DNA of 64,000 nucleotides, from contig CAUCXT010000001.1 of NCBI GenBank assembly GCA_958446835.1, forward strand, positions 62,001-126,000. Direction: 5' to 3'. The translations under genes were made by a program, and so were the position numbers. Below are positions 16,574 to 25,593 of this stretch, in pieces; within the stretch, counting starts at the first letter, position 1; each line of letters begins with the position of its first letter. The stretch is from an uncultured Eubacterium sp. (GTDB taxonomy: Bacteria; Bacillota; Clostridia; Lachnospirales; Lachnospiraceae). The notes below the pieces were generated by a model. The model was not told the origin of the DNA, ran no database searches, and worked only from the letters and a program-made list of their open reading frames with translations.

Positions 16574-18454
16574 TTATACCTCTTTGTAATCTCCGTCAAC
16601 AACATCATCACCATAATTGTTTGAAGATGTGCTCTGCTGTCCACCCATATTGCTCATATCAGGACCTGCACCTGCTGCGCCTGCTGCACCCTGAGCCTGC
16701 TCATACATCTTTGCAAATACAGGCTGTGCTGTATTCATAAGCTTCTCCTTAGCAGCCTTGATTTCATCAATATCGCTGTCGGACATATTCTCAGCGTTTG
16801 TTCTGTCAAGGATTGCTCTGAGAGCCTTAATCTCATTCTCAATGCTCTCCTTCTCAGAAGCGCTTATCTTATCGCCAACCTCTTCAAGAGCCTTCTCTGT
16901 CTGGAATGCCATTGAATCAGCCTCGTTACGTGCATCAATACCTTCCTTACGCTTCTTATCCTGTGCCTCGAACTCTGCAGCTTCCTTTACAGCCTTATCG
17001 ATATCAGCATCGGACATATTAGAACCGGATGTGATTGTGATATGCTGCTCCTTACCTGTGCCAAGATCCTTAGCAGATACATTAACAATACCGTTTGCAT
17101 CGATATCGAATGTAACCTCAATCTTAGGGATTCCTCTTGGAGCAGGAGCAATTCCGTCAAGTCTGAACTCGCCAAGAAGCTTATTGTCTCTTGCGAACTG
17201 TCTCTCACCCTGTACAACCCTGATATCTACTGCGCTCTGATTATCTGCTGCTGTTGAGAATACCTCGCTCTTCTTAGCAGGGATAGTTGTATTTCTCTCG
17301 ATAAGTCTTGTAGCGACACCACCCATTGTCTCAATTGAGAGTGAAAGAGGTGTGACATCAAGAAGAAGGATATCACCGGCAGCCGCATCTCCTGCAAGCT
17401 TACCACCCTGAATTGAAGCACCGATAGCTACACACTCATCAGGGTTAAGAGTCTTGCTTGGCTCCTTACCTGTGAGCTGCTTTACCTTCTCCTGTACAGC
17501 AGGAATACGTGTTGAACCACCTACAAGAAGAACCTTTGAAATATCTGCATTTGTAAGTCCTGCATCTCTCATAGCGTTCTGAACAGGAATTGCTGTTCTC
17601 TCTACGAGGTCATGTGTAAGCTCATCAAACTTAGCTCTTGTGAGGTTCATATCAAAATGCTTAGGACCATCTGCTGTTGCTGTGATGAACGGAAGGTTAA
17701 TGTTGGTTGTTGTAGCTGTTGAAAGCTCCTTCTTAGCCTTCTCTGCTGCTTCCTTGAATCTCTGAAGAGCCATCTTATCATTTGAAAGGTCTACACCCTC
17801 GTTCTTCTTGAACTCAGAGAGCATATACTCTGTAATTCTCTGGTCGAAATCATCTCCACCTAACTGCTTATCACCGTTGGTAGCCAATACCTCGATAACT
17901 CCATCACCGATATCAATGATAGATACATCGAATGTACCACCACCAAGGTCATATACCATAATCTTCTGCTCCTGCTCATTGTCAAGACCATAAGCAAGTG
18001 CTGCTGCTGTAGGCTCGTTTATAATTCTCTTAACATCAAGACCTGCAATCTTACCTGCATCCTTAGTTGCCTGACGCTCTGCATCGTTGAAGTAAGCAGG
18101 AACTGTGATAACTGCTTCTGTTACCTTCTCGCCAAGATAGCTCTCTGCATCAGCCTTAAGCTTCTGAAGAATCATAGCCGAGATTTCCTGTGGTGTATAC
18201 TTCTTATCATCAATTGTTACCTTATAATCAGTACCCATATGTCTCTTGATAGAAGAGATTGTCTTCTCAGCATTCGTAACTGCCTGACGCTTGGCAGGCT
18301 CACCTACAAGTCTCTCTCCTGTCTTTGTAAATGCTACTATTGATGGTGTTGTACGAACACCCTCTGTATTGGCGATAACCTCAGGCTTACCACCTTCCAT
18401 AACTGCTACACATGAATTTGTTGTTCCTAAATCAATACCAATAATCTTACTCAT
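16574..18454 (-). CDS. dnaK: Chaperone DnaK (Hsp70)
   Basis: This 626-residue cytosolic ATP-dependent chaperone is full length. The ATPase domain starts IGIDLGTTNSCVAVMEGG and carries VPAYFNDAERQATKDAG and VYDLGGGTFDVSI. The interdomain linker is DILLLDVTPLSLSIET, and the substrate-binding domain and helical lid follow. The C-terminal tail is Gly/Ala/Gln-rich and ends DGDYKEV, close to the EEV-type end of many Hsp70s. The order is hrcA-grpE-dnaK-dnaJ, with 51 bases from grpE to dnaK. Regulation is probably from the CIRCE-controlled promoter ahead of hrcA; no second CIRCE was seen. Confidence 0.98.
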   Translation of the reverse strand: MSKIIGIDLGTTNSCVAVMEGGKPEVIANTEGVRTTPSIVAFTKTGERLVGEPAKRQAVTNAEKTISSIKRHMGTDYKVTIDDKKYTPQEISAMILQKLKADAESYLGEKVTEAVITVPAYFNDAERQATKDAGKIAGLDVKRIINEPTAAALAYGLDNEQEQKIMVYDLGGGTFDVSIIDIGDGVIEVLATNGDKQLGGDDFDQRITEYMLSEFKKNEGVDLSNDKMALQRFKEAAEKAKKELSTATTTNINLPFITATADGPKHFDMNLTRAKFDELTHDLVERTAIPVQNAMRDAGLTNADISKVLLVGGSTRIPAVQEKVKQLTGKEPSKTLNPDECVAIGASIQGGKLAGDAAAGDILLLDVTPLSLSIETMGGVATRLIERNTTIPAKKSEVFSTAADNQSAVDIRVVQGERQFARDNKLLGEFRLDGIAPAPRGIPKIEVTFDIDANGIVNVSAKDLGTGKEQHITITSGSNMSDADIDKAVKEAAEFEAQDKKRKEGIDARNEADSMAFQTEKALEEVGDKISASEKESIENEIKALRAILDRTNAENMSDSDIDEIKAAKEKLMNTAQPVFAKMYEQAQGAAGAAGAGPDMSNMGGQQSTSSNNYGDDVVDGDYKEV

Positions 18455-18505
18455 ATCATTTTCCTCCTGATATTATATGAAATCTAATGTTTCCTGTTGC
18501 CTTAA

Positions 18506-19180
18506 TTAGTTAGCTACCTTAACCATGCTGTGGCGAACCACACCATCGCGGTATGTGTAGCCCTTCTGGAATACCTCAACGATTATGTTCTCTCCTACAT
18601 TCTCATCCTCAACATGCATTACCGCATTGTGAAGATTCGGATCGAACTCTTTATCCATCGCCTCGATTTCCTTAACTCCTGCATCTTCCAGCTGCTTAAC
18701 AAGCTGCTTATATATCTTATCCATACCATCGACAAAAGGCTCTGCCTTCTGCTCTTCAGATACGGTTGCAAGACCTCTTTCAAAACTGTCTATAACCGGT
18801 AAGAGCTTCTCAATAATACTCTTAGCACCTACCTCGAACATCGCTGTCTTTTCCTTCTCTGTTCTCTTGCGGTAATTATCAAACTCTGCAAGTGTTCTTC
18901 GATACTGGTCTGTCAGCTCATCGATTTTCTGGTCTTTCTTATCCTTCTTGTCTTTCTTTTCCTTACCAAAGAAGCCCTTCTTCTTTCCCTCGTCATCTGA
19001 AGATAAATCGGAATCTGTATCAGAAGCTTCTGCTGTATCTGTATTTTCTACAGCCTCTACAGCTTCTTCAGTCTGCTCATTCTGATTGACTGTAGCATTA
19101 TTATCTTCATTGGTAGAAGCGGTATCCTTGATTTCCTCCTCGGAAATATTATCCTTCTTCTCCTCAAACTGTTCTGCCAT
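18506..19180 (-). CDS. grpE: Nucleotide exchange factor GrpE
   Basis: This 224-residue cytosolic partner of DnaK promotes ADP release. The first 85 residues are disordered-looking, with acidic and then Lys-rich low complexity. The conserved core follows: a long helix (LTDQYRRTLAEFDNYRKRTEKE), a helical bundle (LLPVIDSFERGLATV) and the beta-wing with FDPNLHNAVMHVEDE and FQKGYTYRDGVVRHSMVKV. It starts at ATG (19180) with an AGGCGGAG-type site. It lies 15 bases downstream of hrcA and 51 upstream of dnaK. The N-terminal extension is longer than in E. coli GrpE. Confidence 0.96.
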   Translation of the reverse strand: MAEQFEEKKDNISEEEIKDTASTNEDNNATVNQNEQTEEAVEAVENTDTAEASDTDSDLSSDDEGKKKGFFGKEKKDKKDKKDQKIDELTDQYRRTLAEFDNYRKRTEKEKTAMFEVGAKSIIEKLLPVIDSFERGLATVSEEQKAEPFVDGMDKIYKQLVKQLEDAGVKEIEAMDKEFDPNLHNAVMHVEDENVGENIIVEVFQKGYTYRDGVVRHSMVKVAN

Positions 19181-19195
19181 CTGTTCTCCGCCTTT

Positions 19196-20245
19196 CTAAC
19201 TGTCTTTGAATTTCGAATCAAGCTGAACCTTAATACTCTTTAGCGCTTCGACTACCTTCTCGTAATCCATACGCTTAGGTCCAACAATACCGATTGTTCC
19301 CTTGACACCTTCATCAAGCTCATAGGTTGCAGTTACAACACTGCAATCCTTCATTGTCTGAACCGGTGTCTCATTTCCAATATATATCTGTATGCCATTG
19401 TTGTCTTCCTTATTCAACGCATCATTGACAAGCTGCGTGAGTTCCTTCTTCTCCTCAAATGTTGAGATAAGTTCACTTGCCTTCGACTGTGTCGATAATT
19501 CAGGGTATTTAAAAATATTGGTTGCACCGCTGGTATATATCTGAAGATCATCAGGTGAACCCGCAACCTCAGCCACCGCATCAAGTATATCACGGATAAG
19601 CTTTGAGTACTCACCCGCCTGGCCGGTAAGCTTCGAAATAAGCGTCAGGTTAATCTCCTCAACGGTCAACCCATTAAGACTGCTGTTAAGTAGAAGATTG
19701 AGCTTCAACAATGTCTCATTGTCCAACTCTGCATCAACCTGAATAATCTTATTCTTGATAAGATTACCATCTGTCACAATCACCATAAGCACCTGTCCGG
19801 GTTCAACCTGTGAAAGCTGTATAAACTTAAGTCTGTTTCCCGTGTACTTCGGTGCAGTTACAAGTGTTGCATAATTGGTGTTATCGGCAAGCGTCTTCGC
19901 AACATTCTGCAAAAGTGTCTCAACCTTATCCACCTTGTCAAGAAGCATATCCTGCATCTTGAGGAGCTCATGCTCCTTGTCATCAAGTTCCTGCTTCTTG
20001 TCTGCCATCATTCTGTCGACATATAATCTGTATCCCGCATCGGAAGGAATTCTTCCTGCGGAGGTGTGCGGCTGAATGATGTATCCAAGCTCCTCCAGAT
20101 CAGCCATCTCATTTCTGATTGTAGCTGAACTTAGATTCAAGTCCGTATATTTTGAAATCGTTCTTGAACCAACCGGCTCGCCTGTCTCAAGATAGTTGCG
20201 GATGATTGCCTCTAATATCTTAACTTTTCTATCGTCAAGTTCCAT
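19196..20245 (-). CDS. hrcA: Heat-inducible transcription repressor HrcA
   Basis: This 349-residue repressor binds CIRCE and is kept active by GroEL in other bacteria. The N-terminal winged helix has the family pattern LEAIIRNYLETGEPVGSRTISKY...LSSATIRNEMADLEELGYI, followed by QPHTSAGRIPSDAGYRLYVD. The GAF-like regulatory domain and ending KGTIGIVGPKRMDYEKVV are intact. It starts at ATG (20245) behind GGAGG. It is the first gene of the operon, directly after a perfect CIRCE, so it is autoregulated along with grpE, dnaK and dnaJ. Confidence 0.97.
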   Translation of the reverse strand: MELDDRKVKILEAIIRNYLETGEPVGSRTISKYTDLNLSSATIRNEMADLEELGYIIQPHTSAGRIPSDAGYRLYVDRMMADKKQELDDKEHELLKMQDMLLDKVDKVETLLQNVAKTLADNTNYATLVTAPKYTGNRLKFIQLSQVEPGQVLMVIVTDGNLIKNKIIQVDAELDNETLLKLNLLLNSSLNGLTVEEINLTLISKLTGQAGEYSKLIRDILDAVAEVAGSPDDLQIYTSGATNIFKYPELSTQSKASELISTFEEKKELTQLVNDALNKEDNNGIQIYIGNETPVQTMKDCSVVTATYELDEGVKGTIGIVGPKRMDYEKVVEALKSIKVQLDSKFKDS

Positions 20246-20264
20246 CTGCCTCCTACCCTTCTTA

Positions 20265-20291
20265 TTAGCACTCCTTTTATTTGAGTGCTAA
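20265..20291 (-). promoter_or_regulatory. CIRCE operator
   Basis: This is a perfect consensus inverted repeat TTAGCACTC-N9-GAGTGCTAA, 20 bases before the hrcA start and just downstream of its promoter. HrcA binding here would repress the heat-shock operon. Confidence 0.97.
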
Positions 20292-20307
20292 CATTTTTGA
20301 TATACTA

Positions 20308-20336
20308 AAAATAGCACCGTTAAATACATTTGTCAA
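20308..20336 (-). promoter_or_regulatory. Sigma-A promoter of the heat-shock operon
   Basis: On the minus strand TTGACA (20331-20336) and TATTTT (20308-20313) are separated by 17 bases. The predicted transcript start falls immediately before the CIRCE, a standard arrangement. Confidence 0.75.
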
Positions 20337-20383
20337 CATATATTATATGAATTTATTATTATTTTATATTTTGTTCATTTTTT

Positions 20384-20430
20384 AACCCAAAAACAGCTGT
20401 GAGCTAGCTCTCACAGCTGTTTTTGGGGTT
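20384..20430. terminator. Strong bidirectional terminator hairpin
   Basis: An 18-bp perfect stem (20386-20403 with 20410-20427) closes a 6-base loop. The stem includes matching A5 and T5 tracts, so it can act in both directions. It sits between the small lipoprotein gene and the hrcA promoter and isolates the two units. Confidence 0.8.
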
Positions 20431-20447
20431 AAGGGATATTTTTACCG

Positions 20448-20858
20448 CTAATTATCCGTTTTCATCTCATATATGTTAGTACCGTCATACAATACTATAT
20501 TATCATCTTTGCAGTACAGCTTAGTTCCGGCATTAACGCAGCTTGCTTCCATATTACGATTCGGTATTTCGTTACTTGAAACAGTAATTTCGCCAACACA
20601 TTCATAATCAGGAAACCAAAGGTCAAACACGGAGGCTGTTGCACTGTTTTTAGTACTTGATGAATCATGAACATATAATATATCATTATAATAAAGATAT
20701 ATCTTCGCCACCTCATTCTGCTTTCTTCCCGTCACGCTCTCCTGCTGTGCGGTATCCGTAATCTGTATATCAGAATCCTTTTGGTCTTTACCTTGGCAGG
20801 CACACAGCAAAACAGCCATGCTTAACACAATAAAAAACGCAAATACTCTTTTTTTCAT
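20448..20858 (-). CDS. Small lipoprotein of unknown function
   Basis: This 136-residue protein has a basic start, a hydrophobic stretch and a clear lipobox (LLCAC near residue 20), so it is predicted to be membrane-attached on the outside. The mature part is polar, with a short Gln/Lys/Asp-rich linker and then beta-rich sequence with two Cys (ASCVNAGTKLYC) that could form a disulfide. It starts at ATG (20858) behind GGGGG. It follows the C39-like peptidase gene by 39 bases and so was probably cotranscribed with it. No family is recognised. The base composition is more AT-rich than the flanking housekeeping genes. Confidence 0.7.
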   Translation of the reverse strand: MKKRVFAFFIVLSMAVLLCACQGKDQKDSDIQITDTAQQESVTGRKQNEVAKIYLYYNDILYVHDSSSTKNSATASVFDLWFPDYECVGEITVSSNEIPNRNMEASCVNAGTKLYCKDDNIVLYDGTNIYEMKTDN

Positions 20859-20897
20859 TTTATGTCTACCCCCTATACAGTTTTTATTAGTTAGAAT

Positions 20898-21866
20898 TTA
20901 TTTAAAAATATTAACAGTAATAATACAGTCTTTATATACCGATGACCAAAGTTTATATACTATTGATGAGCTATGACCATCCGCAAGTGCCAATAGATAA
21001 GTATTACTATTCTGCATTATATATCCGCAACCCATTGTCATATGACCCACACTCTCACTATATGAACCCGGTGCTGCTGCAAAACCTACCATACAAGGAT
21101 ATCCCCTGTCTATTTCGTAAGTATAGTCAGATATGCTTGGTTGCCAAATAACATTCGACACAACACTCCATGAACTGCAACAACTTTTAACATAGCCTTC
21201 CGCAACCGATGGAACTGAATTATTTGCATATGAATTATTAAACAAAGAACTAATTGCTTGCTTTATTGCCTCAAATGATGACATATAATTTAACGCAGTA
21301 TATCCATTATTAGACCAATAATACATTACGTTTGCAAGCGCTGCCACTATACAATTATCATTTTGTTGAAGCTGTGGAGTTACATTTGGAAGTACTGAAA
21401 ATGGCACTGTTTCTGTTGGATTTACAATATTATATACATTTCCAAATTCGTCCAAGTATGAAATTATCCCATCATAAATCACATAATATATTCCAGAATC
21501 ATAGTAACATTCTGCATTAGTAATATCTTTTGTTTGCATAAATATGATATACGATGGATAATTTAATGAAATTTCACATATAACATTATTCACTTTATCC
21601 CAAATAATATATCCAATATATTCAGTATCATTATAGAACATCTGTAATTCATATGCATTTTCATTTGAATATGTTAATAAGCTTTCAATATTACAAATAT
21701 TAAAAGTTGTAAAGCCTTTTAATTCGCTATCCTGTTTTACTAATTTACCAATGATATCCAACTCAGTCGAAGAAATTACTTGACAATTTTTTTCTTTTGC
21801 GTAAACATTGAAACTACTAATTCATAAAAGAATGCAAAATGTAATATAAACAATAAGCTTTTTCAT
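20898..21866 (-). pseudogene. C39-like cysteine peptidase, signal peptide interrupted by in-frame TGA
   Basis: The natural start is ATG 21866 behind GGAG. It gives MKKLIVYITFCILL, then a TGA stop (21822-21824), then in the same frame ISSFNVYAKEKN and the rest of the protein without interruption to 20898. The signal peptide is therefore split by one stop codon. The body has a papain-like arrangement typical of peptidase C39-like family 2: Cys in QNDNCIVAALANVMYYW, His in SVGHMTMGCGY and Asp in LALADGH. An N-terminal pro-like region of about 130 residues precedes it. A TTG at 21761 could start a shorter product of 287 residues, but that would not be exported. A nonsense mutation, a sequencing error or read-through are the options. 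Confidence 0.7.
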
Positions 21867-22360
21867 AATAATCTCCATTCCGTCGCCAAATCGGCGGCAC
21901 AAATTGTAATGAAAGTCTTTCAATATTCCACCGTACTGATAAAACATTTTTTAAGAAGCTACACTACAAAGCATGTGGAAGTAAGTCGTCAAGACTTTCT
22001 TCGTTTTAGACAGCATAATAATCCGTATAAGTTCCATCTTTCAAGCACAAATAAGTGGCTCTATAAAACAGTACAGTAAGAATTGTTTTAACTTCCCCGC
22101 TAAATATGTGATGGAAAATTCAATGGCTTCTTAGCTTCATAAAACAACAATAGTTCCAATGGTTGCCAACAGCCGCTTGTTAAAGCGTGTCATTTATTGG
22201 CTGCACTCTACCTTCTTTCGCAATACACCTCCTCTTATAAATCACGTTTGTTCTCACATCATGTCTCTACAAAAATAATTATAACCTAATATCGTCAATC
22301 CCCATCTGCAGTTCATCCTTCTCATACAGCGTCGTTTTCTCTCCACCCTGATGGTATCAT
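21867..22360 (-). pseudogene. AT-rich gene debris upstream of the C39-like gene
   Basis: This stretch of about 490 bases has no intact gene. On the minus strand AGGAGGTG precedes a TTG (22223). That frame soon meets a stop, then reads MTRFNKRLLATIGTIVVL (from ATG 22193), a signal-peptide-like start ending in TGA. Another frame between about 22077 and 21890 reads protein-like sequence (TYLCLKDGTYTDYYAV, NEESLDDLLPHAL) broken by stops. I read this as the remains of a decayed exported-protein gene, but no family is recognised and chance cannot be excluded. Confidence 0.3.
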
Positions 22361-22402
22361 AAAAAAGCTGCATGCAAGGCTTATTATGCTTTGCATACAG
22401 CT
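22361..22402 (-). terminator. Terminator of the ABC transporter operon
   Basis: On the minus strand a 15-bp imperfect stem (22366-22380 with 22388-22402, 7-base loop) is followed by six T. It lies about 100 bases after the permease stop codon. Confidence 0.75.
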
Positions 22403-22422
22403 AAATATTACATATGATGTTG

Positions 22423-22485
22423 GGGTCAAAAGGTATTTTGCCCCCAATGATACCGGATTGCTTCAGATTTCTGACCTTTTGACCC
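22423..22485. repeat. 12-bp perfect inverted repeat after the ABC permease
   Basis: GGGTCAAAAGGT (22423-22434) and ACCTTTTGACCC (22474-22485) are exact reverse complements separated by 39 bases that include a CCCCC run. It sits between the permease stop and its terminator. It could be a palindromic repeat family member or an RNA structure; its copy number is unknown. Confidence 0.45.
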
Positions 22486-22504
22486 TGATATCTTACATAT
22501 TATT

Positions 22505-23272
22505 TTATAAGCTTACTTTCTTGTCGAGAAGCTGCGCTGTTCCCACAACAGCTCCTGCTATTATAATAAGAAAGAAAACCATACACGGCAGGGCTGTTAT
22601 TACCACCTGCTGCATGTTCTCAGGTGACTCATACAATACAGGAAGCAGACCTCCGATTTTATTGACTGCATAGAACAAGAATATGTACAGAATAACACTT
22701 ATTAATCCCTTAATCTTTCGGTTCTGTAGTACCGTCGCGGTTAATGTAATGCACAGATAAGCCAGTGTGACAGCCATGAAGAAATTGATAAGGAAATTAA
22801 TGACAAATAAAGAAATTCCGTAGGCAATATCGGTAACATTAATTCCGAAATTCTTCACAAGGTCAAATACCATCTCGATTACGCTTACCTCCTGCTCCCA
22901 CATATCCATCAGAAGCTTCCAGTCTATAAGCCACAGCCCGGCAAGCAGTAGTGCAACCATCACCCCGTTCAGAAAGGTGAACAAAAGCTTGGAACCGATA
23001 ATCTTTATCGACCTGTTAGGAGTCATGAACACAAGATAGCTGGTCTTGTTCGACAATTCCCTGCTGTATGTGACAATTCCGAACGCAAATACCATAAAGA
23101 AGCACACAACAGCGCAAAAGAACAATATCCATGCACCGGCAAGTGCCTTATTCCTGTTCTGGTCAATAAAGCAGGCATACATAAAATATATCTGAGCAAG
23201 TGCAATAATGCCCAGCATTACCGCAATTCCATACAAATTTTTACGAAACTCGTATTTTATAAGCTTTAGCAT
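22505..23272 (-). CDS. ABC transporter permease
   Basis: The protein is 255 residues from ATG 23272, which has GGGGGAG upstream; the longer open frame overlaps the ATPase gene and is unlikely. It has about six hydrophobic segments: one near the start (IAVMLGIIALAQIYFMYACF), two in the first half, one around residue 110 and two at the C-terminus. The cytoplasmic loop SYLVFMTPNRSIKIIGSKLL resembles ABC-2 type exporter permeases. It follows its ATPase by 16 bases and probably forms a dimeric exporter with it. The substrate is unknown; lipid or peptide export and antibiotic self-protection are common for this class. Confidence 0.85.
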   Translation of the reverse strand: MLKLIKYEFRKNLYGIAVMLGIIALAQIYFMYACFIDQNRNKALAGAWILFFCAVVCFFMVFAFGIVTYSRELSNKTSYLVFMTPNRSIKIIGSKLLFTFLNGVMVALLLAGLWLIDWKLLMDMWEQEVSVIEMVFDLVKNFGINVTDIAYGISLFVINFLINFFMAVTLAYLCITLTATVLQNRKIKGLISVILYIFLFYAVNKIGGLLPVLYESPENMQQVVITALPCMVFFLIIIAGAVVGTAQLLDKKVSL

Positions 23273-23288
23273 ATCATTCTCCCCCGCT

Positions 23289-23975
23289 CTATGCATAGAT
23301 ACTCTTATAGAGTTCAACAATCGACTTGCCCGACTCCTGACATAGAGCCTCAGCATCTCCCTGCATGATGACTGTACCCTTCTTTATGAAGACAGCATAG
23401 TCAATTATCTTCTCAAGTTCATCAACAAGATGGCTTGACAGTATGAATGCTCTGTGTCCGTCAGCACTTGCCATTATTGTGTTAATAATCTTCTCGCGGG
23501 CAATTATGTCAATTCCGTTAAGCGGTTCATCAAGCATTATCAGTCTGCTGTCCCTTGCAAGTGTTGCCGCAATCTTAAGCTTTGCCATCATTCCAGATGA
23601 CATTTTATTCGCCTTCTGTCTGATATCAAGCTCCATCTCATCAAGAAGCTGTCTGTACTTCTCCATTGAAAAATCCTCAAAAAAGTCACTGTAATATTTG
23701 CCGATATCAAGACAATTCATGTAGGAATAGAAATAGCTCTCCGTAGGCATATAAGCGATATGTTTCTTAGACTCCACGCCAATCGGCTGTCCCTCATACA
23801 GAAGCGTGCCCGATGTCTGTCTCGTGAGCCCCGCAATCATCTTCATGAGTGTGGTCTTACCGCTTCCGTTAGGACCTAACAGCGCGTACATCTTTCCCGC
23901 CTGAATATTAAGCGAAATATCCTCCACAGCCGTCACAGTCATATATTTTTTCCTGAGATTAACACATTCCACCAT
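23289..23975 (-). CDS. ABC transporter ATP-binding protein
   Basis: This 228-residue cytosolic ATPase subunit has Walker A GPNGSGKTT (near residue 35), a Q-loop region, a signature sequence reduced to SSGMMAK instead of LSGGQ, Walker B LIMLDEPLNG and a switch His in SSHLVDELE. The relaxed signature is common in small ABC-2 exporters of Clostridia. It is the first gene of a two-gene operon with the permease 16 bases downstream. The PilZ gene lies 23 bases upstream on the same strand, so the promoter may be further up. Confidence 0.92.
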   Translation of the reverse strand: MVECVNLRKKYMTVTAVEDISLNIQAGKMYALLGPNGSGKTTLMKMIAGLTRQTSGTLLYEGQPIGVESKKHIAYMPTESYFYSYMNCLDIGKYYSDFFEDFSMEKYRQLLDEMELDIRQKANKMSSGMMAKLKIAATLARDSRLIMLDEPLNGIDIIAREKIINTIMASADGHRAFILSSHLVDELEKIIDYAVFIKKGTVIMQGDAEALCQESGKSIVELYKSIYA

Positions 23976-23998
23976 AATTATTCTCTCCCCACGCCGTA

Positions 23999-24358
23999 TC
24001 AGTTCTCAGATACTATCTGATAAACATCTATTTTAAACTGATCAGCAGCGCTTATTCCGGCAAAGCGGCAGCCATATAATGTCTCTTCCTCGCCAAAGTT
24101 CTCCATTCTCACAATCTCAATAACTGTATCGAAGGACTCCTTCGTCCACAATACAACCTGAGTATCATAAAAAGAATTAAGAGCAAGTCTTTCCTTTGTT
24201 CTGAAAGCCATACCATCTTTAGAAATATTAACTACATTTACTTCAAATTCTTCTTCCTTAAGTCCAAATGCAATAAGATTGTTGTTGACCTTCTGCAGCT
24301 TAATCTTAACATTTATTCCAATTCTTTTAGACTTTCTCTTTTCCTGAACTTCCGACAT
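23999..24358 (-). CDS. PilZ-domain protein (c-di-GMP receptor candidate)
   Basis: The protein is 119 residues from ATG 24358 behind AAGGAGGAG. It is a single-domain cytosolic protein. The N-terminal basic segment KRKSKRIGINV fits the RxxxR half of the c-di-GMP-binding motif, with Lys replacing the first Arg (K/R-rich). VVNISKDGMAF fits the (D/N)xSxxG half. Binding is therefore plausible but not certain. A large GGDEF/EAL protein is encoded in this window at 43728-46799, so the cell has c-di-GMP metabolism. It lies 41 bases after queA and 23 before the ABC genes, all on one strand. Confidence 0.8.
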   Translation of the reverse strand: MSEVQEKRKSKRIGINVKIKLQKVNNNLIAFGLKEEEFEVNVVNISKDGMAFRTKERLALNSFYDTQVVLWTKESFDTVIEIVRMENFGEEETLYGCRFAGISAADQFKIDVYQIVSEN

Positions 24359-24399
24359 TATATTCTCCTCCTTGTATTTTCTTTTCCATGAACAAGCTA

Positions 24400-25428
24400 T
24401 CAATCATGTATAAACATCGCATCACCAAAACTGAAAAATCTGTATTTTTCGTTCACTGCTGTTTTGTATGCATTCAAGATATTGTCGCGCCCTGCAAGTG
24501 CCGATACCAGCATCAAAAGTGTCGACTCCGGAAGATGGAAATTCGTTATAAGGCAGTCTGCCGCCTTGAACTTATATCCCGGATAGATAAATATGTCTGT
24601 CTCTCTGCTATCCGCATGGACAACTCCGTTCTCATCCGTGGTTGACTCAAGCGTTCTAAGGCTTGTTGTGCCCACGCAGATTATTCTTCCGCCTGCTGCA
24701 CGTGCCGCATTTATCTTGGCTGCTTCCTCCTCCGTCACAACAAACATCTCAGAGTGCATGTGGTGCTCCTGAATATTCTCAACCTTAACCGGTCTGAATG
24801 TTCCAAGCCCTACATGAAGCGTTACGTTTGCAATAATAATTCCCTTCTGTGCAAGCTTATCAAGAAGTTCCTTAGTAAAATGAAGTCCGGCTGTCGGTGC
24901 TGCCGCAGAACCCTCATATTTTGCATATACAGTCTGATAACGGTTCTTATCCTGAAGCTTATGTGTAATATATGGCGGCAAAGGCATCTGCCCCAGTTCA
25001 TCAAGAACGGCCTCAAACACGCCCTCATAGTAAAACTTTATAAGTCTGTTTCCATCCTCAACAACATCAAGCACCTCAGCGGTAAGCTTTCCCTCGCCGA
25101 ATATAATTCTGTCGCCCGGTCTTGCCTTCTTTCCCGGCTTAACAAGAACCTCCCAGATATCATTCTCTCTGCGCTTAAGAAGAAGTACCTCTATTGAAGC
25201 ACCCGTTCCCTCTCTGACTCCCATAAGTCTTGCCGGAATAACCTTCGTGTTGTTAAGCACAAGACAGTCTCCTGGGTTCAGATAATCTATTATATCCTTA
25301 AACACCTTATGCTCTATCGCCCCCGTATTCTTGTCAAGAAGCATAAGTCTTGATGATGATCTGTCCTCAAGAGGATCCTGCGCTATAAGCTCCTGAGGTA
25401 AATCATAGCTAAAATCATGTAAATTCAA
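24400..25428 (-). CDS. queA: S-adenosylmethionine:tRNA ribosyltransferase-isomerase
   Basis: This 342-residue cytosolic enzyme transfers the ribosyl moiety of SAM to preQ1-modified tRNA to form epoxyqueuosine. The start LHDFSYDLPQELIAQ-PLEDRSSSRLM, the block LVLNNTKVIPARLMG and the late segment GTTSLRTLES, followed by TNFHLPESTLLMLVSALAG, are all diagnostic. The start is a TTG (25428), ten bases after AGGAG, and aligns with the usual family start. The length is normal. It is followed by the PilZ gene 41 bases later. Confidence 0.95.
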   Translation of the reverse strand: MNLHDFSYDLPQELIAQDPLEDRSSSRLMLLDKNTGAIEHKVFKDIIDYLNPGDCLVLNNTKVIPARLMGVREGTGASIEVLLLKRRENDIWEVLVKPGKKARPGDRIIFGEGKLTAEVLDVVEDGNRLIKFYYEGVFEAVLDELGQMPLPPYITHKLQDKNRYQTVYAKYEGSAAAPTAGLHFTKELLDKLAQKGIIIANVTLHVGLGTFRPVKVENIQEHHMHSEMFVVTEEEAAKINAARAAGGRIICVGTTSLRTLESTTDENGVVHADSRETDIFIYPGYKFKAADCLITNFHLPESTLLMLVSALAGRDNILNAYKTAVNEKYRFFSFGDAMFIHD

Positions 25429-25593
25429 ATCTTTTCCACTCCTGTGTATACAATTATATTTGTTATTATAACTTTAAAATCTTTTAAAATCTATAGTATT
25501 TGCAGTATGACACATAGGTAATTAGAACTACTTTTATATATCTATTTACCGGTCGCATGAGCAATTCATATTGAGACACGTCTCCGCAAATGT

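Noticed and set aside
25429..25593. Possible small RNA between queA and the pheT terminator.
   Set aside because: Only AT-rich sequence with a lone TATAAT; no hairpin with T-run facing the right way.
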